From Henriciella sp. (GTDB lineage Bacteria; Pseudomonadota; Alphaproteobacteria; Caulobacterales; Hyphomonadaceae), in NCBI GenBank assembly GCA_021776655.1, contig JAJFFK010000024.1, forward strand, positions 1 through 41,737: DNA of 41,737 nt, given 5' to 3'. The notes beneath the pieces were generated by a model that saw nothing but the letters and a program-made list of their open reading frames with translations, did no database searches and was not told where the DNA came from. A program made the position numbers and the translations under genes. Position 1 is the stretch's first letter, and every line of letters begins with the position of its first letter. This document shows positions 24,683-33,016 of this stretch, piece after piece.

Positions 24683-25897
24683 CTAAGTTTCCACCCCAAA
24701 CAACTCGGCCTGATCCTCATCGCTCACATCAATCACGTGCCAGGGCAGGCCGCGCGCCGCGACATCGTCGAGGAATGGCTTGGCTGGGAATTGCTCGACA
24801 TTGAACACGCCGGGGCCTTGCCATTCGCCGCTAAAGAACATCTTGGCACCTGATACGGGCGGAACGCCGGTCGTATAGCTCACCGCTTGCGCGCTAACCT
24901 CGGCAAAGGTCTGGGCGTGGTCGCAGATATTGTAGATCATCTTGGTGATTTTCTTGCCATCTTTGGTGCCGCGAAAGATCACGCCGATTGAGGTCTTTCC
25001 AGTATAATCATCCGCGAGGCTGCTTGGTTCAGGCAATAGCGTCTTGAGAAATTCCATCGGAATGATTTCAACGCCCTTATGCATCACCGGGTCAATCCGC
25101 GTCATGCCAACATTGCCGAGTACGTCCAAGTGTTTGATATATTCCTCGCCAAAGGTCATCCAGAAGCGGATCTGCTTCAGGCCTTTGATGTTGAGGACAA
25201 GGCTTTCCTCTTCTTCGTGGTAGAGCAGATAAGACGCGCGCGGCCCGACCTCTGGATAGTCGATCATTGTTCGACAAGACAGCGGCGGGATCACAATCCA
25301 CTCGCCATTTTTCCAATATTTGCCGTCGGCGGTCACTTCACGCAGGTTGATTTCCGGGTTGAAATTGGTCGCGAACGCCTTGCCGTGATCGCCAGCATTA
25401 CAGTCAACGATGTCGATATATTCAATCTCATCGAACAGGCAGTCCTGAGCGTAAGCACAATAAGTATTGGTCATGCCCGGATCAAACCCGCAGCCGAGAA
25501 TGGCGGTGATGCCCTTGTCGACGAACGTGTCGTGATACGGCCATTGATACTCGTAAGTGAACCGCGCCTCGTCGCGCGGTTCATAGCTGGCTGTGTCCAT
25601 ATAGTTGCAGCCCGTGATCACGCAGGCATCCATGATTGGCAGGTCTTGATAGGGCAGCGCCATATTGATCAACAGGTCCGGCTTGACCCGCTCGATCAGT
25701 GCGACAACTTCCGCGACCACATCGGCGTCAACTTGCGCGATCTCAATCGGCGTCTGGCACAGTGCCGCAACTTTCTCGCACGACACAATCCGGCGCGAAG
25801 CCAGCGTAATCTGCTTGAACGTGCCGCGATCCATCGCACATTTCTGCGCCACAACAGAGCCCGCTGCCCCGGCGCCAATGATCAGGATAGTGTCCAT
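24683..25897 (-). CDS. Carboxynorspermidine/carboxyspermidine synthase (saccharopine dehydrogenase family)
   Basis: A 404-aa NADPH-dependent enzyme that joins aspartate beta-semialdehyde to diaminopropane or putrescine, the step before NspC. It has ILIIGAGAAGSV at residues 4-15, NMALPYQDLPIMDACVITGCNYMDTA, LGCGFDPGMTNTYCAYA, DCNAGDHGKAFATNFNPEINLREV and the C-terminal YTTGVPPVSGAKMF, all CANSDH hallmarks rather than lysine-pathway saccharopine dehydrogenase. A GGAGGG site lies before the ATG. First gene of the polyamine operon. Confidence 0.95.
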   Translation of the reverse strand: MDTILIIGAGAAGSVVAQKCAMDRGTFKQITLASRRIVSCEKVAALCQTPIEIAQVDADVVAEVVALIERVKPDLLINMALPYQDLPIMDACVITGCNYMDTASYEPRDEARFTYEYQWPYHDTFVDKGITAILGCGFDPGMTNTYCAYAQDCLFDEIEYIDIVDCNAGDHGKAFATNFNPEINLREVTADGKYWKNGEWIVIPPLSCRTMIDYPEVGPRASYLLYHEEEESLVLNIKGLKQIRFWMTFGEEYIKHLDVLGNVGMTRIDPVMHKGVEIIPMEFLKTLLPEPSSLADDYTGKTSIGVIFRGTKDGKKITKMIYNICDHAQTFAEVSAQAVSYTTGVPPVSGAKMFFSGEWQGPGVFNVEQFPAKPFLDDVAARGLPWHVIDVSDEDQAELFGVET

Positions 25898-26048
25898 GCC
25901 GTCTCGCCCTCCAAATGATGGTTCACCGCTGATAATACTGAGCTTCTCTAGCCTTTCTGCTTCTCACGTGCAGCAAGTTTTTACTTGTGCTGGCATTAAC
26001 CAAAAAAATCCGCTATGAGCGCCGCTTCCCCAAAACTGGAGAGCCAAA

Positions 26049-26975
26049 ATGACCTATCGGAATTTCATCGATCTATGGCAGCTGGACGCCAGCCAATTGC
26101 GCGCCATCCTCGACAGCGCCCATGCGATGAAACGTGCCCGATCTGGTTGGTCAAAGGGAAAAACCGATGCCGATGCGCCCCTGGCCGGGCGCACGCTGGC
26201 GATGATTTTTGAGAAATCCTCGACCCGCACGCGGTTCAGCTTTGACATGGCGATGCGCCAGCTTGGCGGGACAACGATTAACGCGACTTCTGCCGATATG
26301 CAGCTTGGGCGTGGTGAGACGATCGAAGACACAGCCCGCGTGCTTAGCCGCTATGTTGATGCTGCGATGATCCGCGCCAATGATCATGGCGACGTCGAAG
26401 CCTTTGCCGAAGCAGCCAGCATTCCGGTGATCAACGGCCTGACCGACCGCTCGCACCCATGCCAGATCATGGCTGATCTGATGACGCTGGAAGAGCACGG
26501 CGTGGCGTTAGATGGCGCACGTCTTGCTTGGATTGGCGACGGCAATAATGTCTGCGCCAGCTTCATGCACGTTGCGCCGAAATTTGGTTTCACCCTCGCG
26601 GTTGGGACGCCTGCGCGCTATGCCCCCGAAGACGAGGACGTTGAGATCGCGCGCAATCTACAAGGCCGGATTGAGCTATATGACAGTGCCGAAGAAGCCG
26701 TCGCCAATGCTGACGTGGTCATCGCCGATACGTTTGTCTCAATGGGCGACGCCGATGCCGAGGCGCGTCTGGCCGAGCTTGATCCGTTCGCCGTCACCCA
26801 AGATCTGATGGGCCTCGCTAAACCAGGTGCGAAATTCTTGCACTGCCTGCCGGCCCATCGCGGCGAAGAGGTCGACGCCGAAGTGATTGATGGCCCGCAA
26901 TCGGTCGTCTTCGACGAAGCCGAAAACCGCCTGCACGCCCAGAAAGCAATCCTGCGCTGGTGCTTTGGGAAATAG
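26049..26975 (+). CDS. argF: Ornithine carbamoyltransferase
   Basis: A 308-aa enzyme that forms citrulline from ornithine and carbamoyl phosphate. Seen are carbamoyl-phosphate site SSTRTRFSF (residues about 57-65), [34 protein letters not shown] and the catalytic [20 protein letters not shown] site precedes the ATG. Its usual upstream partner argD is about 9 kb away on the same strand. Upstream, 26976-27311 is described in the next entry; 25898-26048 holds a short AT-rich stretch that presumably contains the promoter. Confidence 0.97.
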   Translation: MTYRNFIDLWQLDASQLRAILDSAHAMKRARSGWSKGKTDADAPLAGRTLAMIFEKSSTRTRFSFDMAMRQLGGTTINATSADMQLGRGETIEDTARVLSRYVDAAMIRANDHGDVEAFAEAASIPVINGLTDRSHPCQIMADLMTLEEHGVALDGARLAWIGDGNNVCASFMHVAPKFGFTLAVGTPARYAPEDEDVEIARNLQGRIELYDSAEEAVANADVVIADTFVSMGDADAEARLAELDPFAVTQDLMGLAKPGAKFLHCLPAHRGEEVDAEVIDGPQSVVFDEAENRLHAQKAILRWCFGK

Positions 26976-26977
26976 GG

Positions 26978-27193
26978 CTACTGACAGTCGGGAGTAAGGA
27001 TTTCACCGAGCTTGCGGAGCAAGCTGGCTCCGTGCTGCTGCGGCTTTAGATCTTGTTGTGAAACTTGTTCATCGAGTTTGTTGATCAGTTCATTCAGGCG
27101 CGAGGAATTGTTTCCGGAAAAATTAGATATTGTATCTTGCCCAAATACATTAACGCATATCCATGTTGCCTTGTCGGTCAAATCTGTAACCAA
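26978..27193 (-). CDS. Possible small or truncated hypothetical protein
   Basis: A 71-codon frame from a TTG start, with natural-looking composition (FGQDTISNFSGNNSSRLNELINKLDEQ). The frame is open 12 codons further up to an in-frame TGA at about 27230, and that part (AFSQDAAIKQT) looks like the junction after a signal peptide that is no longer there. It could be a small gene or the 3' remnant of a broken one. No family recognised. Apart from this the 336 bp between argF and the next gene hold nothing I can name. Confidence 0.28.
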   Translation of the reverse strand: MVTDLTDKATWICVNVFGQDTISNFSGNNSSRLNELINKLDEQVSQQDLKPQQHGASLLRKLGEILTPDCQ

Positions 27194-27311
27194 GGTTTGC
27201 TTTATAGCTGCGTCCTGGGAAAACGCCCCTCAATCCCGTAAATTCTCCAACCCCCACCGAGGAATCCAAAAACTTATCCTCCCCCCTTCCACCCAGCATA
27301 TACTCCTCGCC

Positions 27312-27773
27312 ATGGATTTTGCGCTTCAGCCCCATCTTTACAGACACGTCCCGGTCCTCTTCTGGCCGTGGCTGTGGTGGCAATTGTTCCGGCTCAGCCT
27401 CTGGATCGAGACGACCGGGCGCGATGTGATCTATGCCGTCGACAGATACGGCCGCGTGCATATCCGCCACGTGGCGGATGATCCGGATCGCTGGTCACCC
27501 AACGCCTATCCGCACGCGCATGAGCGCTATCTTACCGCCCGCCTTCGCGGTGAAAGCCGGGACCAATGGCGCGCGCGGATAGAAGCGGTGTATGCGCCGG
27601 GTTTTGGTGTGCAGGCATGGCTCATTTCGCTGTGCGCATTGGGCGCGGTGGTGGCGCAGGTTTGTCGTCCTGAACGGCCTACAATTCGCGACCCGGTACC
27701 CTGGAGACCAAACTCCGCCGACACCCGTGTAGACGGGTGTCCAAAGACGGCCTTATCCACCTGTCTCGGTTGA
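27312..27773 (+). CDS. Small hypothetical membrane protein, C-terminus in repeat DNA
   Basis: A 153-aa protein with an N-terminal hydrophobic Trp-rich segment (VPVLFWPWLWWQLFRLSLWI, residues about 14-33), a soluble middle (TGRDVIYAVDRYGRVHIRHVADDPDRWSP) and a second hydrophobic segment near 103-117 (WLISLCALGAVVAQV). Family not recognised. The last 25 or so codons run through a palindromic intergenic repeat, so the natural end may have been replaced. The ATG at 27312 starts the hydrophobic protein; the frame is open upstream without membrane-protein character. Confidence 0.6.
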   Translation: MDFALQPHLYRHVPVLFWPWLWWQLFRLSLWIETTGRDVIYAVDRYGRVHIRHVADDPDRWSPNAYPHAHERYLTARLRGESRDQWRARIEAVYAPGFGVQAWLISLCALGAVVAQVCRPERPTIRDPVPWRPNSADTRVDGCPKTALSTCLG

Positions 27774-27810
27774 AAGTTCTGTCCCTGGACACCCGCCTGC
27801 GCGGGCATCT
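27720..27810. repeat. Palindromic repeats with GACACCCGT hairpins
   Basis: GACACCCGT (27720-27728) and ACGGGTGTC (27733-27741) form a perfect 9-bp stem with a 4-nt loop. A second related hairpin with a CCCGC/GCGGG stem follows around 27788-27806, after CTGGACACC. They resemble the common CTGGACCCCCGCC-type alphaproteobacterial repeat, degraded. The first hairpin lies inside the 3' end of the small membrane-protein gene. Confidence 0.7.
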
Positions 27811-27846
27811 GCGGATTGCAGGAGGTTATCCAAAGCTCACCAACTA

Positions 27847-27990
27847 CCGGACGCCCAAGGGTGCACCGGACAAAGGCACTGGCATCATGAGGAGACGAGA
27901 GCCCTCAGCCTGGTTCATGCGCGCCAGCGCGGAACCTGCTACGCAATCCGTGGCGCAAAGCGCCTTAGAGGATTGCAAGACCCAGAGCTT
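27847..27990. repeat. Mosaic copy of the window-edge repeat family
   Basis: Contains the CGGACGCC-AAGGGTGCACCGGAC module seen near 110-140 and the GAGCCCTCAGCCTGGTTCATG-CGGAACCTGCT module of the edge repeats, followed by GCAAAGCGCCTTAG. The module order or orientation differs from the copy at 1-175. The 288 bp between the membrane-protein gene and the helicase hold only this and the hairpin repeats. Confidence 0.7.
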
Positions 27991-28061
27991 GGCGCAAGGC
28001 AAAACCCAGAGCGCGGGACAGAACTTAGAGTTCAGTACACTTTGCTCCCATTCGAGCTGGT

Positions 28062-30032
28062 CTATTTGTCTCGTTTCGCGGGGCGCTTGGATTTGCTGCC
28101 TGTGGCTGGGCCTGAGCGTGGTTTGCGGGGTTTATTGGCGCCGGCTGCGTCGGGTTTCCAATTGCTCGTGGGTTTTCTGGGTTTGCCATTGGCGTCTTTT
28201 TCCCAGCGTGGCTTTTTGGGGCGTGGGGCCTCGCCGTCTTTGGTCCAGCGTGGCTTTTTGTCTTTGAAGGAGGACGGTTTGCCGCCATCCTTGCCGCGAT
28301 AGGGCTTGCGATCAGGACGCTCAGATCGTTCTGGACGACTTGGGCGGTCACCGAATTTCTCTGCGGCGGGTGGTCCGGCGGCACGGCGCACGGTCAGGCT
28401 CTTGTCGATGCGGCCGTCTGGCCCGGCCGTGTCGATCAGCGACCGCGCGGCGTCCTGTTGCAGTTCAACGTGCGTGATGGTCTGGCCAATACGGATATTG
28501 CCGATCTGCTCACGGTTCAGGCCGCCCGCCTTGCACAACATTGGCAGGATCCATTTCGGGTCAGCATTGGTCTTGCGCCCGACGCTGAGCGTGACCCAGG
28601 ACCCGTTCTGAAAGTCAGGTTCTTGCTGGCGCGAGCGGCGGCGTTCTTCGCGCGGGAACTCGTCGCGGGCGCCGCGATCTTTCTTGTTGCTTTCCTTGAC
28701 CTTGCCGAGCTCTTCGGGCGGTGAACGTCCTTCGCGTTGCATCCGAATGAACGCGGCGGCGACTTGATCTGCACCAAATTTGGCCAGCAGCGCGGCGGCC
28801 AGAGACTGTTCACCCTCTTGGATGCCGTCTTCCAGGAATGCATGGCTGAGCAACCGTTCGTCGTCACGGGCCGAGACCTCTTTGGCCGATGGCGGCGGGC
28901 CCCAGCTCGCGGTGACTTTGGCATCTTGAAACAGGCGCTCCATCCGGCGCTTGGCACGCACCGGAACAATCAGGGCACTGACGCCTTTACGTCCGGCGCG
29001 TCCGGTCCGGCCAGAGCGGTGCAGCAGGCCTTCCTGATTGCGCGGCAGATCAGCATGGATGACCAGATCCAGGCCAGGCAGGTCTATCCCGCGCGCCGCG
29101 ACATCGGTGGCGACACAGACGCGGGCGCGGCCATCGCGCATCGCCTGCATCGAATTTGTCCGCTCTTTCTGGCTATACTCGCCCGATAGCGCGACCACAG
29201 AGAAGCCGCGATTGTTCAGGCGCGCCGTCAGCTTGTTGACGGTTTCGCGGCGCGAACAAAACACAAGCGCAGTTTGTGCTTCATGATAGCGCAGCACATT
29301 GATGATCGCGTTCTCGGTGTCATGCGGGTTCACGGTGAGCGCTTGATACTCGATATCGATGTGTTGCTGCTTGCTGGAAGTTGTATTCAGGCGCACGGCG
29401 TTGTTTTGGAAATTTTCGGCTAGCCGCGCAATCGGCTTCGACACGGTGGCTGAAAACATCAGTGTGCGGCGTGTGGTCGGGGCTTCACCCAGGATATGCT
29501 CGAGCTCCTCACGAAACCCCATGTCGAGCATTTCATCCGCTTCATCCAGAACAATCGCTCGGATATCATCAAGCACCAGCGATCCGCGTTTAACGTGATC
29601 GACCAAGCGGCCCGGCGTTCCAACGACGATGTGCACGCCCTGATTCAGCGCCCGCCGCTCATCGCGCATATCCATGCCGCCAATGCACGAGGTGATACGC
29701 CCGCCCGCAGGTGCGTACAGCCATTGCAGCTCGCGCATCACTTGCAGTGCTAGTTCGCGGGTTGGCGCAATGATCAGGGCCAATGGAGAAGCGGCTTTCT
29801 CAAGCCGGTCTTCGCCGCGCAACAGGGTCGATGCGAGGGCGAGGCCGAACGCAACGGTCTTGCCTGATCCGGTCTGTGCCGAAACCAGCAGGTCTTGGTG
29901 TTCTAGCTCAGGATTAAGTACAGCTTCTTGGACGGGGGTTAGGCTGTCATAGCCCTTTTTCGCAATAGCTTCAGCTAAAGGCGCGGCAACAGCCAAGCCA
30001 TGCGCAGTATTTGCGCCGTTTGTATCGGTCAT
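28062..30032 (-). CDS. DEAD-box RNA helicase (DbpA-like) with basic tail
   Basis: A 656-aa ATP-dependent RNA helicase, likely in ribosome assembly or RNA decay. Domain 1 has the Q motif region (LTPVQEAVL), Walker A AQTGSGKT (52-59), APTREL, TPGRLVDH, DEAD in VLDEADEML and SAT. Domain 2 has ARVCVATDVAARGIDLP and HRSGRTGRAGR. After about 470, NGSWVTLSVGRKTNADPKWILPMLC fits the DbpA-type RNA-binding domain. The final 100 residues are a Lys/Arg/Pro-rich, disordered-looking tail. ATG at 30032 is chosen; one at 30062 would add ten residues. Its 3' neighbour region is repeat DNA. Confidence 0.94.
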   Translation of the reverse strand: MTDTNGANTAHGLAVAAPLAEAIAKKGYDSLTPVQEAVLNPELEHQDLLVSAQTGSGKTVAFGLALASTLLRGEDRLEKAASPLALIIAPTRELALQVMRELQWLYAPAGGRITSCIGGMDMRDERRALNQGVHIVVGTPGRLVDHVKRGSLVLDDIRAIVLDEADEMLDMGFREELEHILGEAPTTRRTLMFSATVSKPIARLAENFQNNAVRLNTTSSKQQHIDIEYQALTVNPHDTENAIINVLRYHEAQTALVFCSRRETVNKLTARLNNRGFSVVALSGEYSQKERTNSMQAMRDGRARVCVATDVAARGIDLPGLDLVIHADLPRNQEGLLHRSGRTGRAGRKGVSALIVPVRAKRRMERLFQDAKVTASWGPPPSAKEVSARDDERLLSHAFLEDGIQEGEQSLAAALLAKFGADQVAAAFIRMQREGRSPPEELGKVKESNKKDRGARDEFPREERRRSRQQEPDFQNGSWVTLSVGRKTNADPKWILPMLCKAGGLNREQIGNIRIGQTITHVELQQDAARSLIDTAGPDGRIDKSLTVRRAAGPPAAEKFGDRPSRPERSERPDRKPYRGKDGGKPSSFKDKKPRWTKDGEAPRPKKPRWEKDANGKPRKPTSNWKPDAAGANKPRKPRSGPATGSKSKRPAKRDK

Positions 30033-30148
30033 CTCGAAATCTTTCGGATCATGTCTACGCATTTGTCCGATGATCCGAACTTTTAGCGTCTCTGGCGCGG
30101 GGCATAGTGCAATTGCGGGCGGTTGGCTATGCGTGTGCGCAGACTGCC

Positions 30149-30811
30149 TCAGGCCGGTTCGCGCGTGCGGTCCGTGGCCCAGGCTGCGAGCACCAGAATG
30201 ACGTATCCGGCCAAAGCCATGATCGCGAATTGCGGTGCTTCGGGCAGGGTCTCAACCGGCAGGTGATTGTACACTTGCAGTGCGATCATGAAGGCGATCA
30301 ACCCTATCGGGGCCCAGCGCCCCGCTCGCCGGCGCGGTTTGGTATGGGCAAAGTAAATCGCCGCGCCGATCAACAGCCCGCCAATTTCCACCACGTTTGA
30401 CCACAGCATTGAATTCCACAGGCCGAAACCAACCTTCGGGCCGCCAAACCACAGGGCCAGATCAGGCGCATGCACAATCAGATCGGCGAGCCAGTGCGAG
30501 AACACAGCCATACCAATAATCAGGCCCGCTATCCATTTGCCGGCGCCGCGCCGCAACGCGGCGTACAGCCCGCCTGCTGCGATGGCCCAGACAACCGCCG
30601 CCACCAGAGAATGGGTATACGGCATATGATGCAAGTCCAGCATCGAGGCCTGCATGAACCCTTCGGTCACCCGAACTTTCTCAACCCCGGTCAGAACCAA
30701 TCCAGCCCAGGCGAAATCGACCAGCTGTACGGCGACGAAAAGCTGCCACAGCGGAAGACTGGGCTTGACGGCGCGGGCGGCGAAAGCGGCGGCGTAGTGG
30801 CCAATGAACAT
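30149..30811 (-). CDS. Membrane protein, metal-dependent hydrolase-like (YdjM-type)
   Basis: A 220-aa protein with about five or six membrane helices. The pattern FIGHYAAAF, QLVDFAWAG, MPYTHSLVAA and FSHWLADLIVHAPD recalls the membrane-bound YdjM/DUF457 group, whose His and Asp residues bind a metal. It starts 12 bp after the Coq4-like gene and is probably cotranscribed with it. Actual activity is unknown. Confidence 0.78.
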   Translation of the reverse strand: MFIGHYAAAFAARAVKPSLPLWQLFVAVQLVDFAWAGLVLTGVEKVRVTEGFMQASMLDLHHMPYTHSLVAAVVWAIAAGGLYAALRRGAGKWIAGLIIGMAVFSHWLADLIVHAPDLALWFGGPKVGFGLWNSMLWSNVVEIGGLLIGAAIYFAHTKPRRRAGRWAPIGLIAFMIALQVYNHLPVETLPEAPQFAIMALAGYVILVLAAWATDRTREPA

Positions 30812-30823
30812 AAGCGGAGCCTT

Positions 30824-31867
30824 TTAGGTGGAGGTTGCAGCCCGGCGTCGAAATACGTTTTGAAAGGCGCGCGAAATCTTCTCGATAAAGGACGCGACAG
30901 GGCGGGAGCGTTCAATCAGATTGGCCGGGTGGGGGCGATCATAGACCGTGATGCCATACTCATCTCGGATCGTCTCAACCGGTTTGTGCCAAATCGCTTC
31001 CCAGTTAATCGTCATCAACGGCGCGGTTTGGCGACCGTGCACCCAGGCGCTGGTGATCGTGTCGAGCAAGATGCGGTAGCCATAGGCCGGTGACAGTGCG
31101 CCAACCACGCCCGTGATCGATAGAAACTGCGCCGAATAATTGTGCCCGAACTGGGCCATTTGAAACGCCGATATGGCAATCTCGTGCAGCGCCGTGGTCT
31201 CGTAACCGGCGGTGATGTGCCACAGGTCATGCGCCTGCAGGATACGGGTATTGAGGTAATCCAGCGGTGTCGGCAGATCCGCCAGGCCAATCTCGGCACG
31301 GTCCAGCACTTCCAGGTCAAACTGATTATCGACAATCAGGCGGTGGAATTGCTGGCCCAGCGAGCCCTGTGGGCAGGCCGCCAATGTCTCAAGCTTAATC
31401 TTGGCTGGCAGGTCGCCGGACGCCGCTTTGGTGACACCGGGATAGGCATGTGACATCTCCGCGACGCGCCGGGCCATTGGGTCGGTGAAGTGTTCGCCGA
31501 GGGCGGCTGTGCGCTGGGTGATCGACAGTGCGTCGAGCTTTCCGGCCAGGCCATCTTCAACAATCGTCCAATAGCTTTCCCACAAGCCGTCCGGAACGGT
31601 TTCGGGCGCGCGGTCAAGCGCCATAACTGGGGCAGAGTTGATCTTCTCACCGCGCCAGCCATGGCTCAAGGCATCATAGACATTGCCGGTCTGGTCGGGC
31701 GCCAGGAAGGCGGTATGGGCGAGCGCCGCCGCGATATCGATCCGGTCTTCGGCACTGGCTTTGCGCTTTGCTTTGGCACAGCGCGCTGCCAGCATTTCTA
31801 TCTGCGCGATTGACGTCGGCTGTTTTACGCCCGCCAGAAACCTGGCTTTTAGTGACTCACGATCCAT
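30824..31867 (-). CDS. Coq4-like protein with long N-terminal extension
   Basis: A 347-aa protein whose C-terminal half matches the Coq4 ubiquinone-biosynthesis family: CPQGSLGQQF, LNTRILQAHDLWHITAGYETTALHE. The zinc motif HDxxH-x11-E is intact (His213, Asp214, His217, Glu229). Coq4 proteins are normally about 220-260 aa; here about 110 extra residues precede the domain. Coq4 acts at C1 decarboxylation/hydroxylation of the quinone head. An AGGAGGG site fixes the start. No other ubiquinone gene is adjacent. Confidence 0.85.
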   Translation of the reverse strand: MDRESLKARFLAGVKQPTSIAQIEMLAARCAKAKRKASAEDRIDIAAALAHTAFLAPDQTGNVYDALSHGWRGEKINSAPVMALDRAPETVPDGLWESYWTIVEDGLAGKLDALSITQRTAALGEHFTDPMARRVAEMSHAYPGVTKAASGDLPAKIKLETLAACPQGSLGQQFHRLIVDNQFDLEVLDRAEIGLADLPTPLDYLNTRILQAHDLWHITAGYETTALHEIAISAFQMAQFGHNYSAQFLSITGVVGALSPAYGYRILLDTITSAWVHGRQTAPLMTINWEAIWHKPVETIRDEYGITVYDRPHPANLIERSRPVASFIEKISRAFQNVFRRRAATST

Positions 31868-31927
31868 GCGATGGCCCTCCTGTGGCTGAGTGTACGCTGC
31901 AACCAGATAAGGGCAAGCTTGGGCTTG

Positions 31928-32905
31928 TTACAGCGCCTGATCGGGGACCAAAGGCGTGTTGGTTACATCCTGCCTAGGGTTTATCCGGTCTGCAATCGCG
32001 TCTGTCAGAGCAAGATTTAGCGGCGTCGGCTGCCAGTCAGACAGAGCCGTTTGCAGCTTTGTCCCGTCAATCCTGTGCGCCACTTGCCAAAGGTAGGACA
32101 TGGCCACGACGCCTTTCAAATTACCCACAACCAAGGACAATGCGCGCAGCAGTGGCCATGGCATCGATCCGACTTTCAGGCGCTGACCTGCGACTTGGCA
32201 GAGGGCCTCAATCAAGGCCTGACCGGTCAAGCTATAGCCTGGAAAGCCGAACGTCTCGAACATCGCAAAATCACTGCGCCGGTTGGCCAGACCGACCAAT
32301 GCTCGCGCCATGTCCGGCAGATAGGCCCAGCTATGGACCCGGTCGAGGGGGCCGGGATAGGTCACGCGGCCCTTGTCGACCTTGTTGGTGATTTGACTGT
32401 CGAACCAGTTTCCGGTTTGGCTGCGTTCAATGAAATCACCGCCGCGAAGGATAATTGTGCGTACGCCATCATCGGCGGCAATCGCGTAGGCTTCTTCGAG
32501 TTCAGTGCGCAATCTGCCGAGCCAGTTTGATGGCTCCTGCGGGGTTGCCTCGGTCAGCTCGACCGGCATGTTTGACCCAAAATTATAGACATTGCCGGGG
32601 ACCATGACTGTCGCACCAGAGTTTCGGGCCGCTTCAATAACATTACGGGTTAGACGCGGCAGCAATTGCGGCCATTTCTCATAGGGTGGGTTAAGGGCGT
32701 TGATGATGACATCGTGACCGCTTGCCGCTTGGCTTAGGGCGTCGACATCAGAGGCATCACCCTTGATGAAATTGATCTGCTCATTCAGCTCACCGAATTT
32801 TGCCCGGGCAAAGGCTGTGACTTGCCAATGGTCAGCTTGAAAGGCGTGCATCGCGGCGCGTCCGAACCGGCCTTTGGCACCGAGAATGATAACTTTACCC
32901 ATCAT
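31928..32905 (-). CDS. NAD(P)-dependent epimerase/dehydratase family protein
   Basis: A 325-aa short-chain-type protein. It opens KVIILGAKGRFGRAAMHAF with the NAD(P) motif GxxGxxG (9-15), then NALNPPY and VPGNVYNFG (the family's substrate-side Tyr region) and a C-terminal domain as in NmrA/atypical SDR proteins. A GGAGGT site precedes ATG 32905. It is transcribed away from a LysR gene across 111 bp with a large palindrome, so it is the likely target of that regulator. Substrate not known. Confidence 0.9.
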   Translation of the reverse strand: MMGKVIILGAKGRFGRAAMHAFQADHWQVTAFARAKFGELNEQINFIKGDASDVDALSQAASGHDVIINALNPPYEKWPQLLPRLTRNVIEAARNSGATVMVPGNVYNFGSNMPVELTEATPQEPSNWLGRLRTELEEAYAIAADDGVRTIILRGGDFIERSQTGNWFDSQITNKVDKGRVTYPGPLDRVHSWAYLPDMARALVGLANRRSDFAMFETFGFPGYSLTGQALIEALCQVAGQRLKVGSMPWPLLRALSLVVGNLKGVVAMSYLWQVAHRIDGTKLQTALSDWQPTPLNLALTDAIADRINPRQDVTNTPLVPDQAL

Positions 32906-32948
32906 GATGACCTCCATTTTTGAATGCGTGAGTTGACAGGTCCGCTCT

Positions 32949-33008
32949 ATCCATCCAATAATGAATATGCAATCGACATAGTTGGTATATTCAAATTCAA
33001 TTATGGAT
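32949..33008. promoter_or_regulatory. Divergent operator between epimerase and LysR genes
   Basis: The left arm 32949-32968 (ATCCATCCAATAATGAATAT) and right arm 32987-33008 are imperfect inverted repeats around an 18-bp centre; GAATAT and ATATTC half-sites mark the inner ends. LysR regulators typically bind such T-rich palindromes between themselves and the divergent target gene. Confidence 0.5.
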
Positions 33009-33016
33009 ATCTCGGC

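Noticed and set aside
25079-25918. A 279-codon plus-strand frame opposite the polyamine synthase
   Set aside because: It mirrors the high-GC third positions of the synthase, which is the real gene.
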